Below, one piece after another: positions 1-5,927 of a stretch of 6,694 bases of DNA (positions are counted from its first letter, which is position 1; each line of letters begins with the position of its first letter). The notes under the pieces were generated by a model, which saw only the letters and a list, made by a program, of their open reading frames with translations, was not told the DNA's origin and ran no database searches. The translations under genes were made by a program, and so were the position numbers. The DNA is from Emcibacter sp. GTDB lineage: Bacteria > Pseudomonadota > Alphaproteobacteria > Sphingomonadales > Emcibacteraceae. The stretch covers positions 7,858 through 14,551 of the forward strand of contig JAESPY010000147.1 in NCBI GenBank assembly GCA_016765435.1. Direction: 5' to 3'.

Positions 1-51
1 CTTGTTAAGGAAGCGTCCGAATCTGATTTTGAGACATCGGTACGTCATTAA
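1..51 (+). CDS. C-terminal end of an upstream gene, probably Lon protease
   Basis: Reading from base 1 gives sixteen codons (ending E-T-S-V-R-H) and a TAA at 49-51. This is the tail of a gene entering from the left, and an intrinsic terminator follows 33 bases later. The fragment has no recognisable domain. Lon, the ATP-dependent cytoplasmic protease, is suggested only by recalled gene order: in many alphaproteobacteria lon lies immediately upstream of the HU gene, and Lon proteins often end in a short, variable, polar and acidic tail like this one. The frame starting at base 2 also stays open, to a TAA at 56-58, so even the reading frame is not certain. I therefore leave the symbol blank. 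Confidence 0.45.
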   Translation, partial: LVKEASESDFETSVRH

Positions 52-83
52 AATTTAATTCAATTATCGCCTGTCTTAGGCGG

Positions 84-118
84 AAAAGCACCCTTTTAGG
101 CCGGAAGGGTGCTTTTTT
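84..118 (+). terminator. Intrinsic terminator after the upstream (lon-like) gene
   Basis: Bases 84-95 and 105-116 form a perfect 12-bp stem with a GCACCC/GGGTGC core around a 9-base loop. The stem runs into a T tract at 113-118. It lies 33 bases after the TAA at 49-51 and before the HU promoter, so it should separate the two transcription units. The A run at 84-87 gives a short T tract on the other strand as well, so weak bidirectional action is possible. Confidence 0.9.
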
Positions 119-193
119 AATGTGGAAAATCACAGTAATATCAATGTCAAGGAAACTTTGTGCGAAAAACCGCTGTTTTGTGAGGTTTTCCCT

Positions 194-222
194 TTGACGA
201 AACAAAAAACGGCGGCTACACT
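194..222 (+). promoter_or_regulatory. Sigma70-type promoter of the HU gene
   Basis: TTGACG at 194-199 matches five of six bases of the -35 consensus. Exactly 17 bases later TACACT at 217-222 fits the -10 box. The predicted transcription start is near 229-230, giving a leader of about 40 bases before the GTG start at 270. The position between the terminator at 84-118 and the HU start supports the call. Just upstream, AAAACC (166-171) and GGTTTT (184-189) form a short inverted repeat of unknown meaning. Confidence 0.75.
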
Positions 223-269
223 GCAGCCACTTTTAACCAATTCAGTAATATTTACATAAGGGGAATATA

Positions 270-545
270 GTGAACAAAAACGATCTAGTCGCAGCAGTTG
301 CAGCAGCAGCAGACATGTCAAAAGTAGACGCAGCCGCCGCCGTTGACGGTGTATTTTCATCCATTACAAACGAACTGGCCTCAGGGGGCGACGTTCGTCT
401 GGTAGGTTTCGGAACTTTCAGTGTTGCACAACGTGCTGCCAGTGAAGGCCGTAATCCACGCACAGGTGAAAAAATTCAGATTCCTGCGTCTAAACAGCCT
501 AAATTTAAAGCCGGTAAAGGCCTTAAAGACGCTGTAAATAAGTAA
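270..545 (+). CDS. hupB: DNA-binding protein HU
   Basis: The product is a 91-residue HU/IHF-family protein, the usual length for HU. HU is a dimeric nucleoid protein that binds and bends DNA with little sequence preference. The N-terminal helices (about 1-38) are alanine-rich and encoded partly by GCA repeats. The signature region at 46-66 contains G-F-G-T-F and R-N-P-R-T-G, including the arm-tip proline (P63) that intercalates between base pairs in this family. The C terminus has the typical F-K-A-G-K-x-L-K-x-A-V-N ending. The start is GTG at 270, six bases after a strong AAGGGG site (258-263). The gene is alone between its own promoter and terminator. HU rather than IHF alpha or beta is preferred from the overall sequence and the neighbourhood. 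Confidence 0.96.
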   Translation: MNKNDLVAAVAAAADMSKVDAAAAVDGVFSSITNELASGGDVRLVGFGTFSVAQRAASEGRNPRTGEKIQIPASKQPKFKAGKGLKDAVNK

Positions 546-560
546 TTTATCTATTTTTAG

Positions 561-598
561 AAGGCGGTTGGTAAAAAAATGACCAACCGCCTTTTTTT
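561..598 (+). terminator. Intrinsic terminator of the HU gene
   Basis: Bases 561-572 and 582-593 form a perfect 12-bp stem rich in G and C, with a 9-base A-rich loop (573-581). It is followed by a T run at 592-598. The stem begins 16 bases after the HU stop codon, so the HU message should be monocistronic. Confidence 0.93.
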
Positions 599-635
599 AT
601 GCTTTACATATCTTCAAACAGTCTGTAGACATGCA

Positions 636-664
636 TCCACACAGTGTTTGATGCATCGTGTAAT
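636..664 (+). promoter_or_regulatory. Candidate promoter for tRNA-Val
   Basis: TGTAAT at 659-664 matches five of six bases of the -10 consensus. TCCACA, 17 bases upstream at 636-641, matches four of six bases of the -35 box. Transcription would start near 671, a few bases before the mature tRNA at 675. The strong terminator at 561-598 makes a new promoter in this gap necessary. The inverted repeat ATGCATC (631-637) / GATGCAT (650-656) overlaps the -35 box and spacer. The match is modest, so this is a best candidate only. Confidence 0.35.
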
Positions 665-674
665 TTAAAGAATG

Positions 675-750
<76 letters not shown>

Positions 751-815
751 TTTTTTTAAATATTACAGAGGCTTACAAGATTGACAATAAAATGTCGAAT
801 TTGAAAAAAAGCCGC

Positions 816-843
816 TTGACTGAATAGGGTGAATGCCTTAAAT
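816..843 (+). promoter_or_regulatory. Candidate promoter for tRNA-Asp
   Basis: TTGACT at 816-821 matches five of six -35 bases. TTAAAT at 838-843, after a 16-base spacer, matches four of six -10 bases. Transcription would start near 850, about 24 bases before the mature tRNA at 874. Alternatively the two tRNAs are co-transcribed from upstream of tRNA-Val: no terminator hairpin is evident in the 123 bases between them, and both sources could be used. Confidence 0.45.
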
Positions 844-873
844 CAGTCCCACACCTCAGGTGACTATTCTTGA

Positions 874-950
874 GGGGGTGTAGCTCAGTTGGTTAGAGCG
901 CTGGCCTGTCACGCCAGAGGTCGCGGGTTCGAGTCCCGTCACTCCCGCCA
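874..950 (+). tRNA. tRNA-Asp (anticodon GUC)
   Basis: The acceptor stem pairs GGGGGTG (874-880) with CACTCCC (940-946), including one G-U pair. The D stem is GCTC/GAGC (883-886, 896-899). The anticodon stem is CTGGC/GCCAG (901-905, 913-917) with loop CTGTCAC (906-912). Bases 908-910 give GTC, reading aspartate GAU and GAC. The T arm carries a TTCGAGT loop. The discriminator is G947, the expected identity base for tRNA-Asp, and CCA is encoded at 948-950. No integrated element or repeated tRNA 3' end is seen after it. Confidence 0.98.
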
Positions 951-1055
951 TTTTCTTCTTTTGATATATATGGTAATATCTCTGGCATTGAATATTTTTG
1001 ATGCTGGTTCTTACTGTTTATGCATTTTTCCTTATATATACTAATGATTTGAAAG

Positions 1056-1077
1056 AAGACTGAAATAGTCTTGTTTT
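1056..1077 (+). terminator. Weak terminator-like hairpin after the tRNA genes
   Basis: AAGACT (1056-1061) and AGTCTT (1067-1072) form a 6-bp stem with a 5-base loop, followed by GTTTT. It is the only hairpin with a T-rich tail noticed between tRNA-Asp and nuoA, and it could end the tRNA transcript. The stem is short and not GC-rich, so termination would be weak or factor-assisted. Confidence 0.3.
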
Positions 1078-1160
1078 ATACCGATGGCAGGTCGTTGTCC
1101 TAATCCCCTAGCTTTGCATTTGATTTAATTGCCATATGAATGTTTTTCCCAAAAAAAGCA

Positions 1161-1190
1161 TTGGCATTTTGCTTCACTTCGGGCTATTAA
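1161..1190 (+). promoter_or_regulatory. Candidate promoter of the nuo operon
   Basis: TTGGCA at 1161-1166 matches five of six -35 bases. TATTAA at 1185-1190, after an 18-base spacer, matches four of six -10 bases. Transcription would begin near 1197, leaving a leader of about 70 bases before nuoA. It is the best pair found by eye in the gap, but AT-rich sequence gives chance matches. Read-through from the tRNA unit cannot be excluded. Confidence 0.35.
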
Positions 1191-1211
1191 ATCAGTGAGG
1201 GTGGGGACGTC

Positions 1212-1250
1212 ATGATTGGCGTGGATTCTGCCTGTAACAATTTTATGTAG
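1212..1250 (+). other. Possible 12-codon leader ORF before nuoA
   Basis: An ATG at 1212 opens twelve codons (M-I-G-V-D-S-A-C-N-N-F-M) ending at TAG 1248-1250. A purine-rich GTGGGGA at 1201-1207 lies about five bases before the ATG. The stop codon abuts the nuoA ribosome-binding site AAGGGG (1251-1256). It could be a translated leader that keeps the nuoA start region open, or just chance. It resembles no known peptide to my knowledge. Confidence 0.2.
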
Positions 1251-1266
1251 AAGGGGTTGAGCACAT

Positions 1267-1632
1267 ATGACTGAATTGCTGCTCGAATATCTTCCAATTC
1301 TGATTTTCTTTTTTATTGCCATTATCTTGTCCTGCATATTCATTTTTCTGCCCATGCTGGTGGTTGAACAGAAGCCGGACACAGAAAAGCTGTCGGCTTA
1401 CGAATGTGGGTTCGAGGCCTTTGACAGTGCGCGCAAACCATTTGATGTGCGCTTTTATCTGGTGGCCATTCTGTTTATTATTTTTGACCTTGAGGTCGCT
1501 TTCCTGTTCCCCTGGGCAATATCCCTTGGCAAAATCGGCATATTTGGATTTGTTTCCATGATGATTTTTCTGGGCGTACTGACCATCGGGTTTATTTATG
1601 AATGGAAGAAGGGAGCCCTGGAGTGGGAATAG
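1267..1632 (+). CDS. nuoA: NADH-quinone oxidoreductase subunit A (complex I, ND3 homologue)
   Basis: This 121-residue membrane subunit of complex I sits at the junction between the quinone-binding arm and the proton-pumping membrane arm. Three hydrophobic segments are visible at about 8-33, 62-84 and 90-111. The first loop carries the family hallmark Y-E-C-G-F-E (45-50), whose cysteine is the homologue of the active/deactive-transition cysteine in mitochondrial ND3. The second segment has the conserved acidic pair D74 and E76 in F-D-L-E-V-A-F. The C terminus ends in [10 protein letters not shown], typical of the family. ATG at 1267 follows AAGGGG (1251-1256) by ten bases. It is the first gene of the operon, and only two bases separate its stop from nuoB. 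Confidence 0.98.
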   Translation: MTELLLEYLPILIFFFIAIILSCIFIFLPMLVVEQKPDTEKLSAYECGFEAFDSARKPFDVRFYLVAILFIIFDLEVAFLFPWAISLGKIGIFGFVSMMIFLGVLTIGFIYEWKKGALEWE

Positions 1633-1634
1633 AA

Positions 1635-2171
1635 ATGTCAGATAAGTTAGCTATAGAAAATTTGCCGGCTCAGGATCAGGATGCCTATTTTAAAACACTT
1701 TCCGATGACCTGTCCGATAAGGGCTTTGTGGTTGCCAACCTTGATGATGTGATTGCCTGGGCCAGAACCGGGTCCTTATGGTGGATGACGTTCGGTCTGG
1801 CCTGTTGCGCGGTTGAGATGATGCATGCAAGTATGCCACGGTATGACGTGGAACGGTTGGGCTTTGCCCCGCGGGCTTCCCCGCGTCAGTCGGACGTGAT
1901 GATTGTGGCGGGAACGTTGACCAATAAAATGGCTCCGGCGCTGCGTAAGGTTTACGATCAAATGGCCGAACCGCGTTATGTGATTTCCATGGGCAGTTGC
2001 GCCAATGGCGGCGGTTATTATCATTATTCCTATTCCGTTGTGCGGGGCTGTGACAGAATTGTTCCCGTTGATATTTATGTTCCCGGTTGCCCGCCCACGG
2101 CGGAGGCGCTGGTCTATGGCATTCTTCAACTTCAGAAGAAGATTCGCCGTACAGTGGCCTTGGACAGGTAG
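1635..2171 (+). CDS. nuoB: NADH-quinone oxidoreductase subunit B (PSST homologue, cluster N2)
   Basis: This is a 178-residue soluble subunit of the quinone-reducing module. It binds [4Fe-4S] cluster N2, the last iron-sulfur centre, which hands electrons to ubiquinone. The ligands are visible: the tandem cysteines C57 and C58 in G-L-A-C-C-A-V-E, C122 in G-S-C-A-N-G-G, and C152 in V-P-G-C-P-P-T. I chose ATG 1635. It lies two bases after the nuoA stop and is preceded by GGGA (1625-1628) and GGAG (1620-1623), and the protein then starts M-S-D-K as expected. An in-frame ATG at 1602 would add eleven residues and overlap nuoA by 31 bases; it is unlikely. Residue 50 is tryptophan in S-L-W-W-M-T-F-G, where many homologues have proline. 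Confidence 0.98.
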   Translation: MSDKLAIENLPAQDQDAYFKTLSDDLSDKGFVVANLDDVIAWARTGSLWWMTFGLACCAVEMMHASMPRYDVERLGFAPRASPRQSDVMIVAGTLTNKMAPALRKVYDQMAEPRYVISMGSCANGGGYYHYSYSVVRGCDRIVPVDIYVPGCPPTAEALVYGILQLQKKIRRTVALDR

Positions 2172-2175
2172 GGAG
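2171..2175 (+). promoter_or_regulatory. Ribosome-binding site deciding the nuoC start
   Basis: GGGAG at 2171-2175 begins on the last base of the nuoB stop codon. It lies eight bases before ATG 2184, which is ideal spacing. The competing GTG at 2175 would be inside this site and has only a weak AGG at 2166-2168 before it. Confidence 0.6.
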
Positions 2176-2183
2176 TGGATCAG

Positions 2184-2807
2184 ATGACGAATCAAGAAAT
2201 GCTCAATGACATGGGTCAGGCCATCACCGATAGCCTGGAAAATGAAATTCATGGTTATGAGATCGCTTTCGGTGAACTTACCATCATTGCCCGCGCAGAT
2301 AAAATTGTCACCATCCTGACCACATTGCGGGATGACGCGAATTTTAAATTTGTCCAGCTTACGGATATTTGCGGTGTGGATTATCCCGAACGGGCCAAAC
2401 GGTTTGATGTGGTGTATCACCTGTTGAGCCTGAAACATAACGCCCGCGTTCGGATTAAGATACAGGCCGATGACGAGCTTCCGGTTCCCTCCGTGGTTGA
2501 TGTTTATCTCGTGGCCAATTGGTACGAACGGGAAGTATGGGACATGTATGGTGTGATGTTTGACGGTCATCCTGATTTGCGTCGCCTGTTAACGGATTAT
2601 GGTTTTCAGGGCCATCCCCAGAGAAAAGACTTCCCCCTTACCGGCTATGTGGAGCTTCGTTATAGCGAAGAAGAACGCAGAGTTGTTTATGAGCCTGTTA
2701 AATTACAGCAGGAATTCCGTGACTTTGATTTCATGAGCCCGTGGGAAGGGGCCAAATATATTCTGCCCGGCGATGAAAAGGCCGAGGACAAGGCGCAAGA
2801 GAGTTAA
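2184..2807 (+). CDS. nuoC: NADH-quinone oxidoreductase subunit C (30 kDa subunit homologue)
   Basis: This 207-residue soluble subunit of the Q module packs against NuoD and carries no cofactor. The 30-kDa signature is clear: [11 protein letters not shown] at 114-124, then [14 protein letters not shown] (128-141) and R-K-D-F-P-L-T-G-Y (147-155). The last dozen residues are charged and variable, as is common in this family. The gene is separate from nuoD, unlike the fused nuoCD of Escherichia coli. The start is ATG 2184, chosen by its ribosome-binding site. GTG 2175 (three more residues) and ATG 2199 are possible alternatives. The TAA at 2805-2807 is three bases before nuoD. Confidence 0.97.
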   Translation: MTNQEMLNDMGQAITDSLENEIHGYEIAFGELTIIARADKIVTILTTLRDDANFKFVQLTDICGVDYPERAKRFDVVYHLLSLKHNARVRIKIQADDELPVPSVVDVYLVANWYEREVWDMYGVMFDGHPDLRRLLTDYGFQGHPQRKDFPLTGYVELRYSEEERRVVYEPVKLQQEFRDFDFMSPWEGAKYILPGDEKAEDKAQES

Positions 2808-2810
2808 AAT

Positions 2811-3989
2811 ATGGCTGAAGTAGATATTAAAAACTACAATATAAACTTTGGGCCTCAGCATCCTGCGGCTCATGGGGTTTTGCGACTGATTCTGGAGCTT
2901 GACGGTGAAGTGGTCGAACGGGCTGATCCGCATATTGGTCTATTGCACCGAGGCACGGAAAAGCTGATTGAGAATAAAACCTATCTTCAGGCAATTCCTT
3001 ATTTTGATCGGTTGGATTATGTGTCGCCGATGAATCAGGAACATGCTTTCTGTCTTGCGATTGAGAAATTGCTCGGACTGGAAGTGCCGGAGCGCGGGCA
3101 ATATGTCCGGGTTTTGTTCTGCGAAATTGGCCGTATCCTTAATCATATTATGAATGTGACTGCCCACGGCATGGATGTGGGCGCTTTGACGCCGATCCTC
3201 TGGGGCTTCGAAGAACGCGAACTGCTCATGGAATTTTATGAGCGGGTCAGCGGCGCACGGCTTCATGCCAATTATTTCCGGCCCGGCGGCGTTCATCAGG
3301 ACCTGCCCCAAGGCTTGGCCGATGATATTTTACGCTGGTGTGATAATTTCCCCAGCACCATGAATGATATTGAAACACTGTTGGTGGAAAATCGTATTTT
3401 CAAACAGCGTAATGTGAATATTGGCGTGGTATCAGCCGAAGAATGTTATGCGCTTGGTTTTACCGGTGCCATGTTGCGCGGGTCCAATGTGGCGTGGGAT
3501 TTGCGCAAAGCCCAGCCATATGACGTATATGATCAAATGGATTTTGATGTGGTTGTGGGCAAAAACGGCGATTGTTATGATCGGTTTATCCTGCGTATCG
3601 AAGAAATATATCAGAGCATGCGGATCATTCGTCAGTGTATTGAAAAAATGCCCAAAGGCGATGTTCTGTCGGCGGATCATACGGTAACACCGCCTAGGCG
3701 GGACAAGATCACCACCTCTATGGAGGCTTTGATTCAGCATTTCAAACTCTATACCGAAGGATTTAAAGTTCCCGAAGGTGAAGTTTATGTTGCTGTTGAA
3801 GCGCCCAAGGGGGAGTTCGGGGTCTATCTGATCTCGGATGGCAGCAACAAGCCTTATCGTTGTAAAATACGCGCGCCGGGTTTTGCGCATTTGCAGGCAA
3901 TGGATTATGTGGCAAAGGGTCATATGCTGGCGGATGTTCCAGCGTTGATGGGATCTTTTGATATTGTGTTCGGAGAGGTTGACCGATGA
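2811..3989 (+). CDS. nuoD: NADH-quinone oxidoreductase subunit D (49 kDa subunit homologue)
   Basis: This 392-residue Q-module subunit is homologous to the large subunit of NiFe hydrogenases without its metal site. With NuoB it forms the ubiquinone-binding pocket. G-P-Q-H-P-A-A-H-G (14-22) is the conserved loop whose histidines reach the quinone. Y70 in R-L-D-Y-V-S corresponds to the tyrosine known to contact the quinone head group. L-H-R-G-T-E-K-L (45-52) is the 49-kDa family signature. The C terminus ends F-G-E-V-D-R, as in almost all full-length homologues. ATG 2811 is preceded by AAGAGAG (2797-2803) at seven bases. The TGA overlaps the nuoE start (ATGA, 3986-3989), suggesting translational coupling. 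Confidence 0.98.
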   Translation: MAEVDIKNYNINFGPQHPAAHGVLRLILELDGEVVERADPHIGLLHRGTEKLIENKTYLQAIPYFDRLDYVSPMNQEHAFCLAIEKLLGLEVPERGQYVRVLFCEIGRILNHIMNVTAHGMDVGALTPILWGFEERELLMEFYERVSGARLHANYFRPGGVHQDLPQGLADDILRWCDNFPSTMNDIETLLVENRIFKQRNVNIGVVSAEECYALGFTGAMLRGSNVAWDLRKAQPYDVYDQMDFDVVVGKNGDCYDRFILRIEEIYQSMRIIRQCIEKMPKGDVLSADHTVTPPRRDKITTSMEALIQHFKLYTEGFKVPEGEVYVAVEAPKGEFGVYLISDGSNKPYRCKIRAPGFAHLQAMDYVAKGHMLADVPALMGSFDIVFGEVDR

Positions 3990-4603
3990 ACATCAGTGTA
4001 AGAAATGCGGAAAGCTTTGCCTTTACGCCCGAAAATATGGAATGGGCGCAGGGACAGTTGGCGAAATATCCTGAAAGCCGTCGGCAGAGTGGCGTGATGC
4101 CGTTGCTGACCCGCGCACAGGAGCAGAATAATGGTTGGGTTTCGGTTCCGGTGATGGAATATATCGCCGATCTGCTGGGCATGGCCTATATCCGGGTGCA
4201 TGAAGTGGCCAGCTTCTATACCATGTATAATCTGAAACCGGTCGGCAAACATGTGATTGAGGTTTGCACCACAACGCCTTGCTGGTTGCGCGGATCGGAC
4301 GATGTGGTTGCCGCTTGCAAGGACGAGCTGGGCATCGGTTTCGGGGACACCACGGATGATGGTGAATTCACCCTTTTGGAAGTGGAATGCGCCGGGGCTT
4401 GTGTTAATGCACCAGTGATTGCCTACCGCAAAGAATATTATGAAGATTTGGACGGGGACAGTACCCGGAACTTCATCAAGGCGATTAAAAACGGCGATCT
4501 TCCGGTTGCCGGACCCCAGACAACAGACCGTCACAAATCAGCACCAGCGGGTGGCCCGACCACCTTGAAAGACTTTTGTGCGGTACAGGGAGGGCAGGAA
4601 TAA
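3986..4603 (+). CDS. nuoE: NADH-quinone oxidoreductase subunit E (24 kDa subunit homologue)
   Basis: This 205-residue subunit of the NADH-oxidising module has a thioredoxin-like fold and binds [2Fe-2S] cluster N1a, which lies beside the FMN of NuoF. The ligands are C94 and C99 in C-T-T-T-P-C, and C135 and C139 in E-C-A-G-A-C. The helical N-terminal part contains [11 protein letters not shown] (71-81), also conserved. The C-terminal tail with [10 protein letters not shown] (185-194) is typical of alphaproteobacterial and mitochondrial forms. ATG 3986 overlaps the nuoD stop by four bases and has GGAGAGG at 3972-3978, seven bases upstream. Its TAA shares one base with the nuoF ATG. Confidence 0.98.
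   Translation: MNISVRNAESFAFTPENMEWAQGQLAKYPESRRQSGVMPLLTRAQEQNNGWVSVPVMEYIADLLGMAYIRVHEVASFYTMYNLKPVGKHVIEVCTTTPCWLRGSDDVVAACKDELGIGFGDTTDDGEFTLLEVECAGACVNAPVIAYRKEYYEDLDGDSTRNFIKAIKNGDLPVAGPQTTDRHKSAPAGGPTTLKDFCAVQGGQE
4588..4594 (+). promoter_or_regulatory. Ribosome-binding site deciding the nuoF start
   Basis: GGGAGGG at 4588-4594 lies eight bases before ATG 4603, the start that overlaps the nuoE stop as TAATG. This argues against the in-frame ATG at 4576, which lies upstream inside nuoE without a comparable site. Confidence 0.7.
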
Positions 4604-5886
4604 TGCTTGCAGATAAAGACCGGATCTTTACCAACCTATATGGCTATCAGAGATGGCAGCTAGACGGCGCGAAAGCCCGTGGCGATTGGCAGGGAACCAA
4701 AGACCTTCTGGCGAAGGGAGTCGACTGGATCGTTGATGAAATGAAATCCTCTGGCCTGCGTGGCCGTGGTGGGGCGGGTTTCCCGACCGGCCTGAAATGG
4801 TCTTTCATGCCCAAGGAATCCGATGGACGGCCTCATTATCTGGTGGTTAATGCGGATGAGGGCGAACCGGGCACCTGTAAAGACCGGGAAATCATGCGCC
4901 ATGATCCCCATAAATTGATCGAAGGCTGTCTGGTGGCGGGTTTCGCCATGCGGGCCTGTGCTGCCTATATCTATATTCGCGGTGAATTTATTCATGAAGC
5001 TGATGTGCTGGATGCGGCAATCCAGGAAGCCTATGCCGATGGATTGCTCGGCGAAGATGCTTGCGGCAGTGGCTATAAATTTGATGTTTATGTCCACCGG
5101 GGTGCCGGGGCTTATATTTGCGGCGAAGAAACCGCACTGATTGAAAGTCTTGAAGGCAAAAAGGGCCAACCGCGCCTGAAACCGCCTTTTCCGGCCAATG
5201 TGGGCCTTTATGGCTGTCCCACAACGGTGAATAATGTGGAATCCATTGCGGTCGCGCCAACCATTCTGCGGCGCGGCGGTGCATGGTTCGCGGGTTTGGG
5301 CCGGGAAAATAACACGGGCACGAAGCTGTTCTGTATTTCCGGCCATGTGAATAATCCCTGCAATGTGGAAGAGGAAATGGGCATTCCGCTGAGAGAGCTT
5401 ATTGAAAAGCATGCGGGTGGTGTTCGTGGCGGATGGGATAACCTGCTGGCGATCATTCCGGGCGGCTCGTCCGTTCATATGCTGCCGAAAAGTATCTGCG
5501 ATACGGTGTTGATGGATTTTGACAGTCTGCGGGCCGAAGGCACGGGGCTTGGCACGGCGGCGGTTATTGTGATGGATAAATCCACCGATATCGTTAGAGC
5601 CATTGCGCGCCTGTCGTCTTTCTATGCGCATGAGAGCTGTGGCCAATGTACGCCTTGCCGTGAAGGCACGGGTTGGATGTCGCGGATCATGCAGCGTCTG
5701 GTCACGGGTGAAGCCGAGATTGAAGAAGTTGATCTGTTGTTGGATGTGACTAAAAAAATTGAAGGGCATACGATTTGTGCGCTTGGGGATGCGGCGGCCT
5801 GGCCTATTCAGGGTCTTTTGCGCCATTTCCGTCCCGAAGTGGAACGTCGTATTCTGGATTATAAAAAAGGCCGGAATGCAGCATAA
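4603..5886 (+). CDS. nuoF: NADH-quinone oxidoreductase subunit F (51 kDa subunit homologue, NADH and FMN binding)
   Basis: This 427-residue subunit is where NADH is oxidised. It holds FMN and [4Fe-4S] cluster N3 at the cytoplasmic tip of complex I. The glycine-rich [13 protein letters not shown] (54-66) and [11 protein letters not shown] (85-95) form the nucleotide and FMN site. [13 protein letters not shown] (167-179) is the first 51-kDa signature. [12 protein letters not shown] (345-356) gives three N3 ligands (C346, C349, C352), and C392 in T-I-C-A-L-G-D is the fourth. The length is normal for the family. I chose ATG 4603 over the in-frame ATG 4576 because of the TAATG overlap with nuoE and the strong ribosome-binding site at 4588-4594. 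All expected key residues are present. Confidence 0.98.
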   Translation: MLADKDRIFTNLYGYQRWQLDGAKARGDWQGTKDLLAKGVDWIVDEMKSSGLRGRGGAGFPTGLKWSFMPKESDGRPHYLVVNADEGEPGTCKDREIMRHDPHKLIEGCLVAGFAMRACAAYIYIRGEFIHEADVLDAAIQEAYADGLLGEDACGSGYKFDVYVHRGAGAYICGEETALIESLEGKKGQPRLKPPFPANVGLYGCPTTVNNVESIAVAPTILRRGGAWFAGLGRENNTGTKLFCISGHVNNPCNVEEEMGIPLRELIEKHAGGVRGGWDNLLAIIPGGSSVHMLPKSICDTVLMDFDSLRAEGTGLGTAAVIVMDKSTDIVRAIARLSSFYAHESCGQCTPCREGTGWMSRIMQRLVTGEAEIEEVDLLLDVTKKIEGHTICALGDAAAWPIQGLLRHFRPEVERRILDYKKGRNAA

Positions 5887-5924
5887 TGTATTTGGGCGAG
5901 CTTAAAGAGAAGTGTGGAGTTTAA
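5886..5924 (+). other. 12-codon ORF between nuoF and nuoG
   Basis: ATG 5886 overlaps the nuoF stop as TAATG and opens twelve codons ([12 protein letters not shown]) closed by TAA 5922-5924. The ORF is in the same frame as nuoG, whose ATG follows four bases later (5928), and the nuoG ribosome-binding site lies inside it. It may be a translational-coupling leader or a chance reading of the 41-base spacer. No homology can be claimed. Confidence 0.2.
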
Positions 5925-5927
5925 ATA

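Larger units (their letters stand above)
951..1266 (+). other. 316-base AT-rich intergenic region and nuo leader
   Basis: No conserved gene is recognisable here on either strand. The first 130 bases are very AT-rich. From left to right the stretch holds a short hairpin with a T-rich tail (1056-1077), a candidate promoter (1161-1190), a 12-codon ORF with a Shine-Dalgarno-like sequence (1212-1250), and the nuoA ribosome-binding site AAGGGG (1251-1256). A search for an FNR-type site (TTGAT-N4-ATCAA) by eye found only half sites. The spacing is long for a tRNA-to-operon junction, so control elements of the nuo operon are likely to be here, but I cannot identify one with certainty. Confidence 0.6.

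Noticed and set aside
291..342. GCA/GCC triplet repeats in the 5' part of the HU gene, considered as a variable repeat tract.
   Set aside because: They encode the normal alanine-rich N-terminal helices of HU, and the tract is short and interrupted. Nothing suggests slippage control.
781..809. TTGACA at 781-786 as the -35 box of a tRNA-Asp promoter.
   Set aside because: At the right distance downstream there is only an A run, with no -10-like hexamer. The pair at 816-843 fits the tRNA start better.
1136..1198. A 20-codon plus-strand ORF (ATG 1136 to TGA 1196-1198) in the nuoA leader.
   Set aside because: No ribosome-binding sequence precedes the ATG, and the candidate nuo promoter lies inside it, so it would not be on that message.
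1125..1382. An 85-codon minus-strand frame across the nuoA leader and start.
   Set aside because: It overlaps the first third of nuoA and shows no domain. The non-overlapping part covers the putative nuo control region.
1602..1634. An upstream ATG giving NuoB eleven extra residues.
   Set aside because: It lies inside the nuoA C-terminal codons. The extra residues do not look like a NuoB N terminus, and ATG 1635 has normal spacing after the nuoA stop.
1776..2570. A 264-codon open frame on the minus strand opposite nuoB and nuoC.
   Set aside because: It spans the junction of two clearly coding genes and has an Ile/His/Asn-rich translation without motifs. It is a shadow of nuoB and nuoC.
4660..5826. 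A 388-codon open frame on the minus strand opposite nuoF.
   Set aside because: It lies entirely inside an unambiguous nuoF with all cofactor motifs. Its translation has no recognisable domain and is rich in His, Arg, Phe and Ala, as expected from an antisense shadow of a coding strand.
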